Assembly: GCA_039881145.1 (NCBI GenBank)
Contig: JAYKKI010000005.1
Span: forward strand, 21,757,501-21,821,500
Length of the DNA stretch: 64,000 nt
Direction of reading: 5' to 3'
From: Druceiella hillmani
Taxonomy: Eukaryota; Arthropoda; Insecta; Lepidoptera; Hepialidae
Under the pieces are notes generated by a model. It made no database searches. It was not told the origin of the DNA and saw nothing but the letters and a program-made list of their open reading frames with translations. A program made the translations under genes and the position numbers. This document shows, in pieces, positions 1 through 10,882 of this stretch (within the stretch, counting starts at the first letter, position 1; every line of letters begins with the position of its first letter).

Positions 1-740
1 TCCATTCGCCATTAATCCTCGCATCTTGAAATTGTAACTTAAAAGACTAAAATCAATTATAAAAATTCTTTACATTAATAGATGGTATTAATGGGTGGTC
101 AATTTTTATTCATGCATTTTTATATTACAATTCGTGAAGATATGTTGTTTATAAGCTAGAAGATTCTTAATTTTCATGTCTTCTATTCTAGTTTTATAAT
201 TAGATTTATTCAGTCCATTCCGCTTTATTGAAAATTCGGGAAAGATCGAATCTTATATCCAATAGCATTAAATAAAACTTTTTCAAAAACGTACCGTTAA
301 ATAATTTTAAAAATATGAATATAACACCAAGCGTCCACACTGGAAGCACTGTTATCAAAGCATATCACTATTGCAGATTCAGCTTAATGACTGTGGCATA
401 CACGTTAAGGTAGTTGTCGTGTGAAACGCGTTGTCGATTGAATTTTTGATATATTATTTAAAATATGAAATATCTAACTTATTTTAAATTTTAAAAATTT
501 TTTATTCGCTCAGTTTTGCTACAAAACGCTCTCAAAATTATACAATTAACATACATGAAAAGTAGATATATAACAACTCTTCATTTTATTTAAAAAAACG
601 CTTTAAAAATGAAATAATAATTTTTTTTCTAAACTGTTAAAATGATGCTATATTAAAAGTTGGGGAAAAAATATTTTCAATAAAAAAATTTATAATAATT
701 TTTGGATTTTAATGCTTAAGTTAAATCTATTCCATGGTTA
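1..740. other. AT-rich non-coding DNA
   Basis: No coding pattern, RNA gene or recognisable repeat seen. The stretch is very AT-rich with homopolymer runs and ends at the left arm of the fold-back element. Confidence 0.6.
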
Positions 741-1102
741 ACAGTTGTTACTCTACTAGCTATATAAAAATGACGATAGTAGAATAAGTTTTATTAAGAA
801 GTGTTAGATTACTTGCTGAATATCTAATAGTAAAGTACTAATAAATATAATATAATTGTGAAACTATTGCGTCTACCTTTAACGATTGTCGAAAATTTGG
901 TGTTTAGAACTTATATAAGAATTTTATATAAATTCCAATCACCAAATTTTCGACAATCGTTAAAGGTAGACGCAATAGTTTCACAATTATATTATATTTT
1001 TTAGTACTTTACTATTAGATATTCAGCAAGTAATCTAACACTTCTTAATAAAACTTATTCTACTTTTGTCATTTTTCTGTAGCTAGTAGAGTGACCACTG
1101 TT
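741..1102. repeat. Long inverted repeat (fold-back / MITE-like element)
   Basis: The left arm (about 741-902) and right arm (about 940-1102) are inverted copies of each other over roughly 160 bases, separated by a 37-base AT-rich spacer. Inner arm segments such as TTTCGACAATCGTTAAAGGT match exactly; the outer ends (ACAGTTGTTACTCTACTAGC against ACAGTGGTCACTCTACTAGC) differ at a few places. There is no coding capacity. Ends starting CAGT, the size and the strong fold-back suggest a non-autonomous DNA transposon, but no clean target-site duplication was seen, so a local inverted duplication is also possible. Confidence 0.8.
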
Positions 1103-2250
1103 CAAAGATTGAAAATAAAAAAAATGATGGTTTGTTTATTTGTTTGTCATCGAACATATCACCACATCATGTATATGATACTGCTATAAAATACATCTAT
1201 TCTAGTAAAGTATACTAAAATAATTTAAACTATCCCTTGGGAGGTGGAATGCGAAAGATTGAGGTGATCACTCAAATTGACAAAAAATTGAAAGAAAATA
1301 AAAAAGTAATTATTATCAATACATAATCAATACGTCGGAAAAAAAATAGGATAAAGGATACGAACGGAGGAATGATAGAGTAAGGAAAATTAGAAAAATT
1401 TTGAGATAAATTTTCAAATCATATGTAAACAGCGAATTGTTGATGTTTTAACTGAGTAATTGTATAATTTGATGGCGTAAACAGGGAAGGAATATTTATG
1501 GAAAGAAAAGCATTTGTAGATCTTTTTACGTAAAATCAGGCCATTAGTAGCTAAACCAAAAAAATATTCGAACCGATATGAAATGTGGTGTTTTAAAAAT
1601 ATCATTACGTCGCTAAAGGAAATAATTAATGTTCCGCTCACGGATCCCATTACCTTAAAAACATAAATGAAATCGTTTTCTGAACTTAAATATGCAACGA
1701 ACATAAATATTAAAGGATTTTTAAATTAACGGACACGTTACACGTCCGTTGACACGTCCTTTCGTTCAGCGATTTTCTAGTGGGATTTGAATAGGAAGTA
1801 AAAATATTTGACATAAGTTTAGAATATTTTAGAGGGCATATTCTGCTGAATGATCTATGACTTAATGATTAAGATTTTGTTCGATGAATAAACCCATGTC
1901 CATTATGGTGATATAACAATATTGTGAGGATAACAATATTTGTTTAACCATTTCTGAGATTAATAATTTACGCTGATGGAAAGAAATCTCTTATTAACAT
2001 CACTAATAATAAAAACCTGAAAGTTGATAGAATTGACTAACAAGTCACATTTGGGCCATTGACTAATCGGATTGTAATTTTAATTAAAGATATTAATCGG
2101 AGTATGACTACTTGTATAATCGGTATGTAAATCCCATATTGTCATGTTTTTTAAATGGGTTTTAATAAATTAATAAAAAAATAAAGATATGTCAAATCTG
2201 TTCTGAATTTGGAAAATTAACCCCGGGAAAGCGCAGTAGGACTTTTTTCC
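1103..2250. other. Non-coding, no gene seen
   Basis: A 96-codon minus-strand frame at 1414-1704 has AT-driven composition and no recognisable family; I treat it as chance. Around 1888-1965 the sequence resembles the link between the two tandem copies that follow, so the 184-base repeat may extend back in eroded form. Confidence 0.5.
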
Positions 2251-2552
2251 GAAGTAGGACTTTTCCTAAATATTATATACACGTAGGGAAAAATTCTTTG
2301 AAGGTTTAATATAACTAATATACGACTAGATTAAGCTGCAACTACTTGTTTACCTAAAATAATGATATAAATGAGCATAACAATATTAGTGTGACGATCT
2401 CTGAGATTAATTGCGAAACGTTACGTTGCTTTGCGAAGTAGAACTTTTTCTAAATATTATATAAGCGTAAGGAAAAAATCTGTAAAGGATTGATATAACT
2501 AATTTACGACTAATATGTATTATTAAGTTGCAACTATTTGTTTAGCTAAAAC
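2251..2552. repeat. Diverged tandem duplication, period about 184 bp
   Basis: Copy one (2251-2361) and copy two (2435-2552) both start GAAGTAG and share CTAAATATTATATA, GATATAACTAAT or a close variant, TACGACTA, and a final segment close to TGCAACTACTTGTTTACCTAAAA. They differ at many positions, so the duplication is old. There is no reading frame. Confidence 0.7.
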
Positions 2553-3039
2553 AAATTTAAGATTTATTATTGTAAACGTTAACGGTTTATGACATGAGTC
2601 GAAAAATGAAAATGTGGGAAAACTGAAACTCGGAATTTGAAAGATAATTCCTCTCAGGTATTATTTTTGATTTGCAAGTACCGAAATTATAATTTAATCA
2701 CCCATCAATTTTTATTACTATAAATTTCAAAAAGAAAAAGAAAGCAAGTCGATTTATTTTTGGAATTTGAATAGCTAAAGTAGATGTTTAGCTATTCCAA
2801 GAAATTTTCAACGCATTCATAGCAAACATTTATTTCAGATCAATATCACTTCAATCGTCTAGTTCTGTGTATATGTCCAATACATGTCCATATATCTAAG
2901 CTATATATATACAAAATTCAGATATGCCAAAGTGCAGACTTTGTGAGCCTGTCGTAATCAAGTGAAAAAAGAAAACGAACTGGCGGATGAGAGAAAATAG
3001 GAAAACGCTAAAATATAATTTCGCAGAGTGCAAGTGGCC

Positions 3040-3400
3040 ATCGGGCATTTGGAGCCGAGAGAGATTGTAATCTGATCGCCTCTGCGTTCTCGTTTCTTCT
3101 AATTTGAAAACGGCGCGCCGGCGCCGCACGCAGCGGCAAATGAACCGAACGAGGTAAATCGAGGCTGCACGCGAAAACTGTTCGCACTCTCTAAACCGGC
3201 GGTGGTCGGCGCAGTTCTTTTGTCGAACAAAGCCTATTAAAATAATATAAAAGTGTCGACGTGAAATATAATTATAGTTACACTTCCGTAATTGGACGGA
3301 AAACGAGTTTTTTCGAGGCGCAATTCGATGATGCACTAGAAAGGTACACACGCTCGCCCGGTGTGCTCTCGGCGAAAGGAGGTAAACGAAGCTGTGGAAA
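3040..3400. promoter_or_regulatory. GC/CpG-rich block, candidate promoter or first exon
   Basis: Composition changes abruptly from AT-rich flanks to a CpG-dense core near 3110-3215 (for example CGGCGCGCCGGCGCCGCACG). A plus-strand open frame of about 58 codons runs from about 3235 to 3418 and contains a possible splice donor (GGAGGTAAAC, near 3379). A 151-codon minus-strand frame also crosses the block. Neither protein resembles a family I know, so I call composition only and leave the role open. Confidence 0.35.
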
Positions 3401-3694
3401 GAGATGGGATATCAAATAACACTTTTATAATTTGAGTTTAAAGTAAAGTAATCAACATATGATGATGAAACCTTAACGTTAGAAGTTTATAATTTACTGG
3501 TAAAACAATGTATTGGCGTTAAATTTAGAATCTGGTAAAAAATCATAAAGGTGAACAATCATATCGACACCATTTTCTTCTGCAGCATCTGTTAATCTTT
3601 AATATGTTACACAATTTATGTAATTTTAAGTACAATAAAGGCGACGGCATTAGAATCGTTAATATTATTTTTTTAAATAATTTTGGATATTCGC

Positions 3695-3860
3695 TGTGAT
3701 CGTTTTCATTTTTTTCTTATTGCTTCCAAAATTTTATTTTCTTGTTTTTTCTCCAGAACTTGCCTTTCTTTTCTGTTTATTTTTTCACTTTTTTCTACCT
3801 TTATTTTTTTACTGCCCTACACTTTTCTGTTCTTTTTCAAAGTTTTGTACCCCAAAAAGA
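3695..3860. other. Polypyrimidine tract
   Basis: About 150 bases are dominated by T and C on the plus strand, ending in AAAAAGAAAAAAAAGGG-like purines. Two overlapping open frames here are F/L/S-rich because of this composition and are not genes. Confidence 0.75.
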
Positions 3861-4109
3861 AAAAAAAGGGAAACTTGTGAAATCACTCACGTGTCTGTCA
3901 CAGCCACCTTTTTAATAATCAATTTAAAGTAGGACGGTGAAATTTTTCATAGTAATACAGCATATTAACATGAATATATTTCCATAGTTGTTACTCTAAA
4001 ATATTTATATAAAAATTTTAGATTGGGTAAAAAGTATTTTTTTTAGTATATCATCTAGGATATCAATTATAGTAAGTTATAAAGACATCAGAACACTATT
4101 TTGTAGACT

Positions 4110-4330
4110 TTTACGTAAGAGAGTTCAAGAGATATAGTTGAAAATATCCGCAAAAATATGTTCCCTTCACCTATCTCCGAACCTGCTAAAGTTAAACTTA
4201 TGACAAAACCAGTGTTTCTAGAAGTTTATTTAAAACATATTGGAAATATAAAAAAAAAATTTTAAATTTTATAATTTTCCAGAAATTTACGATATTTTAC
4301 GCCTGTGAAAAGTGGTGAAAAATATAGGTG
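4110..4330. repeat. Dispersed repeat, copy 1 (LINE-like tail)
   Basis: Shares a diverged block of about 90 bases with 18205-18305: a CAAAAATATGTTCCCTTC-type phrase, then ATCTCCGAA, then CTAGAAGTTTA at the same spacing. The wording is typical of 3' untranslated tails of insect LINEs. A possible third, weaker trace (GGTCTACAAAAATGTACCGC) is at about 10699. Confidence 0.5.
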
Positions 4331-4585
4331 AAAAAAAATATTGAATCTATAATTAACTTTATTTAACTTTTTCTTCTAGTTCAACTTTAGAGAAAAGAGG
4401 GAATAATCATATTATTTCGCCTTAGTCGTGTTTCTCTTATCTTCCTTTTCTTAGGGATATAGGCATTATAGATCTTGGACTCATTGATTTAAACATTCTG
4501 TAATGTGCCACGAGTTCGCAGAAACGATTTGGAACTCTGTTGATTATCAGGTAGGTTGGAACTGTTTGTCATGATTCGTCCAAGG

Positions 4586-4637
4586 TCATTGTGCATTTAT
4601 GGATTGTGCATTTATGGGAATAGTGTGCATTTATGTT
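4586..4637. repeat. Short tandem motif TGTGCATTTATG x3
   Basis: Three close copies of TGTGCATTTATG, two of them separated only by a short GGAT/GGAATAG-type linker. Confidence 0.7.
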
Positions 4638-5244
4638 TACATTTTCGTTATCTGGGTAAGTAAGTTAGTATATTTCATAGCTTTTCATTTTAAAATGACC
4701 TACCTTATTTTTTTGGGTGTCAATGATAATAATTATGGTAAGTATTATAAGTCCCAATCTCATATTTTTTAAATATATTAATCGATGTTTTCACGGTATC
4801 ATCTTAAATAAAGATAAGATTAATTTTTTTCTTATCTTTTAGAGTGAATATATGTGACGATTTTGGATATCAGAAGCAATAAAATAGAGCGTTTTCAGTT
4901 TCTTCATTGAATTCAATAAATTTCTTGAATTATTTAAAGAACAGTGATACTTTTATAAAAAAATCCGTTTTAGAAAATATTTCGACTTGTTTATTTTCCA
5001 TCATGGCAATAATATTGCATCTACGTTTTGGGGCTACCAACGCCGGTTTCTTTCGTATTTTATACTATCTCTATTGTGCACAATAATATTTTTTTGATAT
5101 CTTAGGAATAACTTACTGTTTTGCAGTAAAATAATGACTAATTTTATTCTCTACGACACTTAAAACTTTATTTTTTGTTTTATTTTCTATAAATTTTCTT
5201 TTACTTTCAATTTTACGAATTTAATATTTCATAACTCTGAAAGA

Positions 5245-5495
5245 GAAGCAGATGTAATAATTCGTCTCATAAGAAATCTTGTCTCTTTGTGAACATCTCA
5301 TTCTCAATAATACCCCTCACTCAAAGAAATGAAATCGTCACATAAGAAATCTTACGTTTTTGTGAACATCCCCTTCCCATATTACTCCTTTAAGTAAAGA
5401 AGCGAAACCGCCATTTAAGGAATGTTGCCTTTTTGTAAACACCTCATTCCCCATTTTACCCTTCCTATTGAATCAAAATCGTCACATAAGATGAA
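5245..5495. repeat. Degenerate tandem repeat, period about 72 bp, about 3.3 copies
   Basis: Successive copies share the order CGTCACATAAGAAATCTT, TTTTTGTGAACATC, CATTCCC and a TTACCCCT-type end. Copies begin near 5260, 5333, 5405 and 5476 (partial). Identity is moderate, so this is an old array. It is AT-rich and not coding. Confidence 0.7.
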
Positions 5496-5719
5496 TATTA
5501 AGTATTTAATTATGTATCATATTTCTTAAATTCGGGTTATTTAGGGGTTATTATAAGTCATGGTAATGGACAACATATTTTTTGGTCTTAGTAGAATTTT
5601 ATTCCGCTCCTTTTAGGTCACGTTCAAGTTATTTAGCTACAGTACTATTTACACAAGTAATACATTGAATAAGGTAATCAAAAAGCTTTTGAAAAAGTAT
5701 TTTTTCTTAAGTGTATTAT

Positions 5720-6700
5720 ACCGTCGTGAGTTGCTTTTCCAGGGAACTTTGGATTACATAAGAATATGACATATCCAGTTCTGAATTCAAAACGTATTAC
5801 GCGACATATAGCTACTAGTGTGCATATACCTCGCTTGCAACGGCCACGTCCATACGGGCTCGCTCTCTGCTCCACTTGCGTTGAGGCCGCGGGCGTCCTC
5901 TCCCGCGGGCGACCGCCGAGCTACTCTATAATTACAGCATCTCGTTGTACCTATCGCATCGCGTTTATTGCACTAACGATAGGTGTAATTTAGCCGTATG
6001 GACGAGCGTGGCGAATGCAGACTCGCGTCCGTAACATAACGGATGAATTTTAACGCACTTTTTATGTGGAAGTACGCGCACCGGGTCATGGCGGTACGTC
6101 GATCGTGCGTTTATTTGATACATGTAAATGAAAGTAATGAGAGTTTCCTCAATTACGCGTGAGTTGGATTGCTTCGACGGCGTAACGTCAAGAACAGTTT
6201 TCGTTTCATTTAGCTTTTCGTCGTTCTCTTCGTATAGATTTCTCTTGGCTAACTGTTTGTCATAGGGATAACGCGTTAAAAACGACAAATCACGGCGTAA
6301 CATCGTGTAACGATATTCATAGGGTGACTAACGTGTTGACTACGTACTTGATATATCAGCAGTCCATTAGTAAAATGTGTCGAACGTCTTCTCGAATTCA
6401 TTGTCATGAAATATCGTGTATTTTGACGTGAATACGTCTTTAAATTTGCTACCATACGGGGACAATCCAAAAAACCTAATGACAACAAAATCGTGGGATA
6501 CAGTTTGGCGTTGCAGTTTCGAATCTAGCCTCTACATCAAAAATTAAATTATACCACTGGATAGCTAAAGAATCAAAGAATTCATTACGATAAGCGAGAA
6601 CAGTGACGCATCGCGTGCGGTGGAGGGGGAAGCGCCGCCATTTTGAGGTTGATTGTATCGAGATTTGCAATTAGTATAACTTGATTCGGAAAAGCTATGA
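5720..6700. promoter_or_regulatory. Moderately GC-rich, CpG-containing block; candidate promoter region
   Basis: A 1-kb stretch is clearly less AT-rich than its surroundings, with CpG-dense sub-blocks near 5830-5925 and 6600-6645. Several overlapping frames of 64-112 codons lie on the minus strand and 75 codons on the plus strand; I recognise none of them, and the absence of AT-rich stops alone would create such frames. A YY1/Pho-type site lies at 6634-6645. A regulatory or 5' region of an unseen gene is the most economical reading. Confidence 0.35.
6634..6645 (-). promoter_or_regulatory. YY1/Pleiohomeotic-type motif
   Basis: The plus strand reads GCCGCCATTTTG, so the minus strand reads CAAAATGGCGGC, an exact match to the extended YY1/Pho consensus AAnATGGCGGC. 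Such sites sit near transcription starts in animals. On the minus strand it also contains an ATG that opens an 18-codon frame. Confidence 0.5.
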
Positions 6701-6827
6701 TGTTCGTTTAAGTTTTAATCGTCAGCTGTCGTCAAAATCTATCGATTTTAAATAAAACATTAGTTTAAAATAGTGACAGTGAATATAATAAGGTGTTAGA
6801 ATAAAAAAATATTATCAAAAATATGTA

Positions 6828-7016
6828 ATGTCGGCCTATACGCTTCGAAATGCCAAAACCAAATACAGAGATCGTATACGGTTGGAAAGGGCTTCTAAAG
6901 AACAATTGAATGGTAATAATAAAACACCATATGACGAGTCAAGCAGTGCCGGGAACGAAAAAAAAGGAATGCATTACATAGACGTATTCACGTACAACAC
7001 ACGGCCGTGTCCATGA
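6828..7016 (+). CDS. Unrecognised 62-codon ORF downstream of the CpG block (weak candidate)
   Basis: An ATG-started frame encodes a hydrophilic, charged peptide (start MSAYTLRNAKTKYRDR, end NTRPCP, stop TGA). Its composition is less AT-driven than neighbouring chance frames. It begins about 190 bases after the YY1-type site, where a 5' exon might lie. I recognise no domain, signal peptide or membrane segment. A first coding exon (for instance using a GGTAATA donor near 6911), a small protein and chance are all possible. Confidence 0.2.
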   Translation: MSAYTLRNAKTKYRDRIRLERASKEQLNGNNKTPYDESSSAGNEKKGMHYIDVFTYNTRPCP

Positions 7017-8112
7017 CACCGCCACACCCCATTTTTAATAGCGATACGTAAACGATTCTCATTTAAAAAATGTTAAATGTTGACAAAGATTCGTGTACAG
7101 TGTTTTGTCTTTGTTATAAACATGTACTAGGTAGTGCGCAATTTATAAACACGAGGAACAAACATCGATCTGGTCTATCGTCATAACCCCTCCATTTGTT
7201 TCATCTCTTGAGTCAGCCACAATTATCTTATTTCTTGAATTTATTTAGTTTCAATGTATTGAAGTAGATTTTTTGAATTGGGACAATTATACTAGTAGTA
7301 CTAACTCAATGTAAAATATTTGTTAAATTTGGTTCCATTTACTTATATCCATATTGCACAAATAAAGTTGAAACGTATTAAATGGAATCAACGGTATATG
7401 AAAATCCAGAGGCCAATCCTTACAAAAAATAAATTTTTAAATTAACAGGTTCACGTACTTTTTTTAACATTTTGCATTTTATTTAATTTATTATTGAAAT
7501 TTTTGATTATATAAAGGAGACCGGTAAATAGTTTTGGATATAAGCATGATATGAATAAAAGCATGCTCTTCTTAATAAAAAAATATCTTTTTAGAGTCAG
7601 GTTATTCCTCATAACAGTTTGTAAATGCTATTTCTATGAACTCTGTGAACAATCATGATGAAACAAATTGTAGATTATTTCTGGTTGTATCCTTTATATA
7701 CAGATGTAATATACTAATCCATGAAATTTTTAGGCATTAAAGGATCATCGAAAAAACACGTAAAACGCGAAAAGAGCGAAAAAGACACTCATTTCGACAA
7801 CAAAACGAATGTCAGTTAACAGTTTATTTTTAATTAGTTTAGGCAATGACTGCAAGTATGACTACAAGTAAACTAATTAAGAGTAAAAAAAATCGGTACT
7901 GATTATATTTTACTATCGTTTATAAAATTTATTTTGCACTTCTTTAGATTTTTATTGTCATTTTTCTTTCCTATAAAATTTTTTTGATGTATTGAAATAT
8001 AAAAAAAAAAATAAAATAAAATAAAGCGTATGCATTTATGAATTATCGCCTTTTGATATTCTGAATAATATTAGCTTTTCTAAAAAATTTTTCATGTCGA
8101 GGGTCCATAATA
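7017..8112. other. AT-rich non-coding DNA
   Basis: No gene, RNA or clear repeat seen; contains poly(A)/poly(T) runs. Confidence 0.6.
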
Positions 8113-8168
8113 ATGAATCTAGTACTTAAAATATATCGAAGTAAATGTAGTTTTGTAGACTGCTGCAC

Positions 8169-8262
<94 letters not shown>

Positions 8263-8318
8263 GTGCAGCAGTCTACAAAACTACATTTACTTCGATATAT
8301 TTTAAGTACTAGATTCAT
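8113..8318. repeat. Perfect 206-bp palindrome around a (TA)n tract
   Basis: The outer 61 bases of each side are exact reverse complements (ATGAATCTAGTACTTAAAAT to CTGCACTCTAATA, and its mirror), with about 86 bases of alternating AT in the middle. The two strands therefore translate to the same first 48 residues, which is why frames appear on both strands. It would extrude as a long cruciform or hairpin. Confidence 0.95.
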
Positions 8319-8320
8319 AC

Positions 8321-8360
<40 letters not shown>

Positions 8361-8400
8361 ATATATATGTGTATGTATGTATATATATATATATATATAC
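8321..8400. repeat. (TA)n/(TG)n microsatellite
   Basis: Alternating TA with interspersed TGTG steps, immediately to the right of the palindrome. Confidence 0.9.
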
Positions 8401-8887
8401 GGTGAGGACGAATTTCATTAATTCATTGTTTATATAAATAAATTATAAGAACATTCTTAAAAAAATCATTTAATTTTATTTCATACTTTCTTTATTTATA
8501 TTAGTATATGTCATGCAAAGGACTTTCGATATATTTCTTTAATTAGTTGACAAAACTATATTATTTGGATACACAAAAATCAGTCGATGATTAAACGTAT
8601 CCAAAAGATGTTCCCTGGATATTTGTGTATACACATGAATCGGTATGTTTAATTCATTTTGCTGCTCTCACATATTAATTTTTTTTCGATTGTTATATGG
8701 AAATATTATGTATTTCGTGTTGTCTACAAAATATTAATCTACCTAATAATATATTGCACTCATATCTTTATAACACAACATTTTTTAACTGAATTACAAA
8801 TATACCGAAATATCCGCTTTTCCATGCTTTTCAGATATTCAATCAGTTGATCGAGGTAGCATCACAGTATGATTTTTTTATAATCAG
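8401..8887. other. AT-rich non-coding DNA
   Basis: Nothing recognised; a 63-codon frame at 8659-8850 has AT-driven composition. Confidence 0.55.
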
Positions 8888-8974
8888 TGAAAATAATTTC
8901 GTTGAAATGCGTCGTCTGTATGTATATACAGAATATGTATATACAGACGACGCATTTCAACGAAATAATTTTCA
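8888..8974. repeat. Hairpin with 33-bp perfect arms
   Basis: The left arm (8888-8920, TGAAAATAATTTCGTTGAAA and on) is the exact reverse complement of the right arm (8942-8974). The spacer is itself a near-palindromic TGTATATACAGAATATGTATA. Confidence 0.9.
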
Positions 8975-9275
8975 TCATATATTATAACGTTATAGGATTT
9001 ATAAACTCTTATATGTATCAAACAGTAAGTAATTAACAATAAGTGTCTCCATATAATACAAAATTATATGATAGTTTACTAATAAGTCCTCTTATAACTA
9101 ATGAATGTATAGGCTGATATAACTGTAATATTTCTATATGTATATGCTTTATAATTACAAGTAAATAAAATATATCTTAGGAAGAGAAAAAGATTCCGAT
9201 CTATAGAACGTATGTACGTTTAATACATAGCATAAAGATCAATGAGCCATTCGAATATATACCATTTAAAAAATT
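8975..9275. other. AT-rich non-coding DNA
   Basis: Nothing recognised between the two hairpins. Confidence 0.55.
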
Positions 9276-9361
9276 ATATTGAGATTGGAAACTAATCTTA
9301 GATTTCGAAATGGTCGAAATAGACCATTTCGAAATCTGAGATTAGTTTCCAATCTCAATAT
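9276..9361. repeat. Hairpin with 40-bp arms and 6-nt loop
   Basis: Arms 9276-9315 and 9322-9361 are complementary except for one position (CTTAG against CTGAG), which would be a G-U wobble in RNA transcribed from the plus strand. Weaker pairing continues outward for about ten bases on each side. The loop is GAAATA. Confidence 0.92.
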
Positions 9362-10880
9362 ATATTTTTTAAATTTTTAACTTAAAAAAACAACAAAAAA
9401 AGACGAGCTTAAAATGCTTTGCTATCTTTATGATTCTAAGACATGCTGTGAGCGTTATAGGTAGAGAGATAAGTCTTCATAACGCTTATCCTTTCACGAG
9501 TGTCGAACAAAAATACTTTAAACTAGGAAATGCGATTAAGATAATTTGGTTTCTCACCCTTATGTACTGAACGCCATCCTAACAATTTATTCATTTTGCG
9601 AACCCCAAAGAATTAACGAATTGAATACTATATACATATTTCACGAATCCTAAGTAATCGATAACTTTACATCCCCAAATACACAGCTATGGATGTAATT
9701 GAATTTCAAAATTATTTCTTTCTCCTGAAATTTATCTCGTCTTATCAGCGTTCAAAAGAGGAAATAAATATGACAAAGAATAAATTAAATACTTCAAACG
9801 ACAAACGAACTTGAGTTTCCGGTCACGGATAAGGAACGTGGATCTTATGTTTTTTTGTATTGTCCAACAGAAAAGCGATCCTTTGTGTAATATTGTCTTT
9901 GGCATCGCTCGCTCTGCCGATCTACTCTCTCTCTTCTTTGACGTCTTGGCCCATAGAGAATATATTTAATTAAGCGAGGCATTGAACCGTTAAGTAGTAA
10001 TTAAAACGTGGCAAACTTTTGCATTTCACGAATCGACGGTCAAAGGTTGTCGAAATATTAATTTGACATTTTACTCGGCGGAAAATGTTTAATTAACTTG
10101 TTTACCTCGTCACCTATATTCCGGCTTGCTATACGCGCAGCAGTGTAATTGTTTTTTTTTGTATTTCGATTAACACCGGCAATAACCCTCCGCGTTTGGC
10201 ACATGATAGACAGTGTAGAAAATAATGAATTAAATATAAAATTAGTTAAGTTAATTTATGATAGTAAATTTATGTTTAAAAATGTAAAAATACATGAAAT
10301 GCCTGGAGTGTGCCATAATAAAAACGTAATGTGAAAATAATTGGTACGGGAGAACTGAATTAATTTTTAGATACATAAATAAAAGTATATTTAGGTAAAT
10401 GAGTATAAAATCGTGCAAAAGTGTGCAAATTTCGTCTAAGTAAGAATGGATGGATATACTCGTATGAAACTTGACCCATTTAGAAAGGTCCAGAGAGAAA
10501 ATATCGATAGAGAAGCATCATTATCATTTTAGTCGAAGTCTATAGTTTAGACGTTATGATTTCTTTAATTGAAGAAAATGTTCTATTTTTTCACAAAAAT
10601 CAACATTACGTGATAACTGTTCAACAGAATGAAATTTGAAATAAATGTTGTGTTTTTTTTAACTTGAGCAAAATTTTCAAAATTTAAAAAAAATTAGTGG
10701 TCTACAAAAATGTACCGCTTGATATGTGATCATGATTTAAAAACTGTCTTGATTTACTATAATTATGTGGACTGATATTGCACTTGTGTGATTATTGCAA
10801 TATTAACAATCGAGGTCATATATGAAACAATTAAAAAACAAAAGTTCTGTCCCACTCTAAATTAATTAATTTGAACAAAT
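9362..10880. other. Non-coding, no gene seen
   Basis: A slightly GC-richer patch at 9830-10200 has no interpretable frame. A 61-codon frame at 10149-10334 has AT-driven composition. A trace of the dispersed repeat seen at 4.1 and 18.2 kb may occur near 10699. Confidence 0.5.
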
Positions 10881-10882
10881 AA

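Noticed and set aside
5965..6670. Minus-strand frames of 112, 70 and 64 codons
   Set aside because: They sit in a block with few AT-rich stops, in different frames, and none resembles a protein family.
8043..8421. Frames of 91 and 102 codons with long IYIY runs on both strands
   Set aside because: They are identical because of the palindrome, and they consist of (TA)n; no protein evidence.
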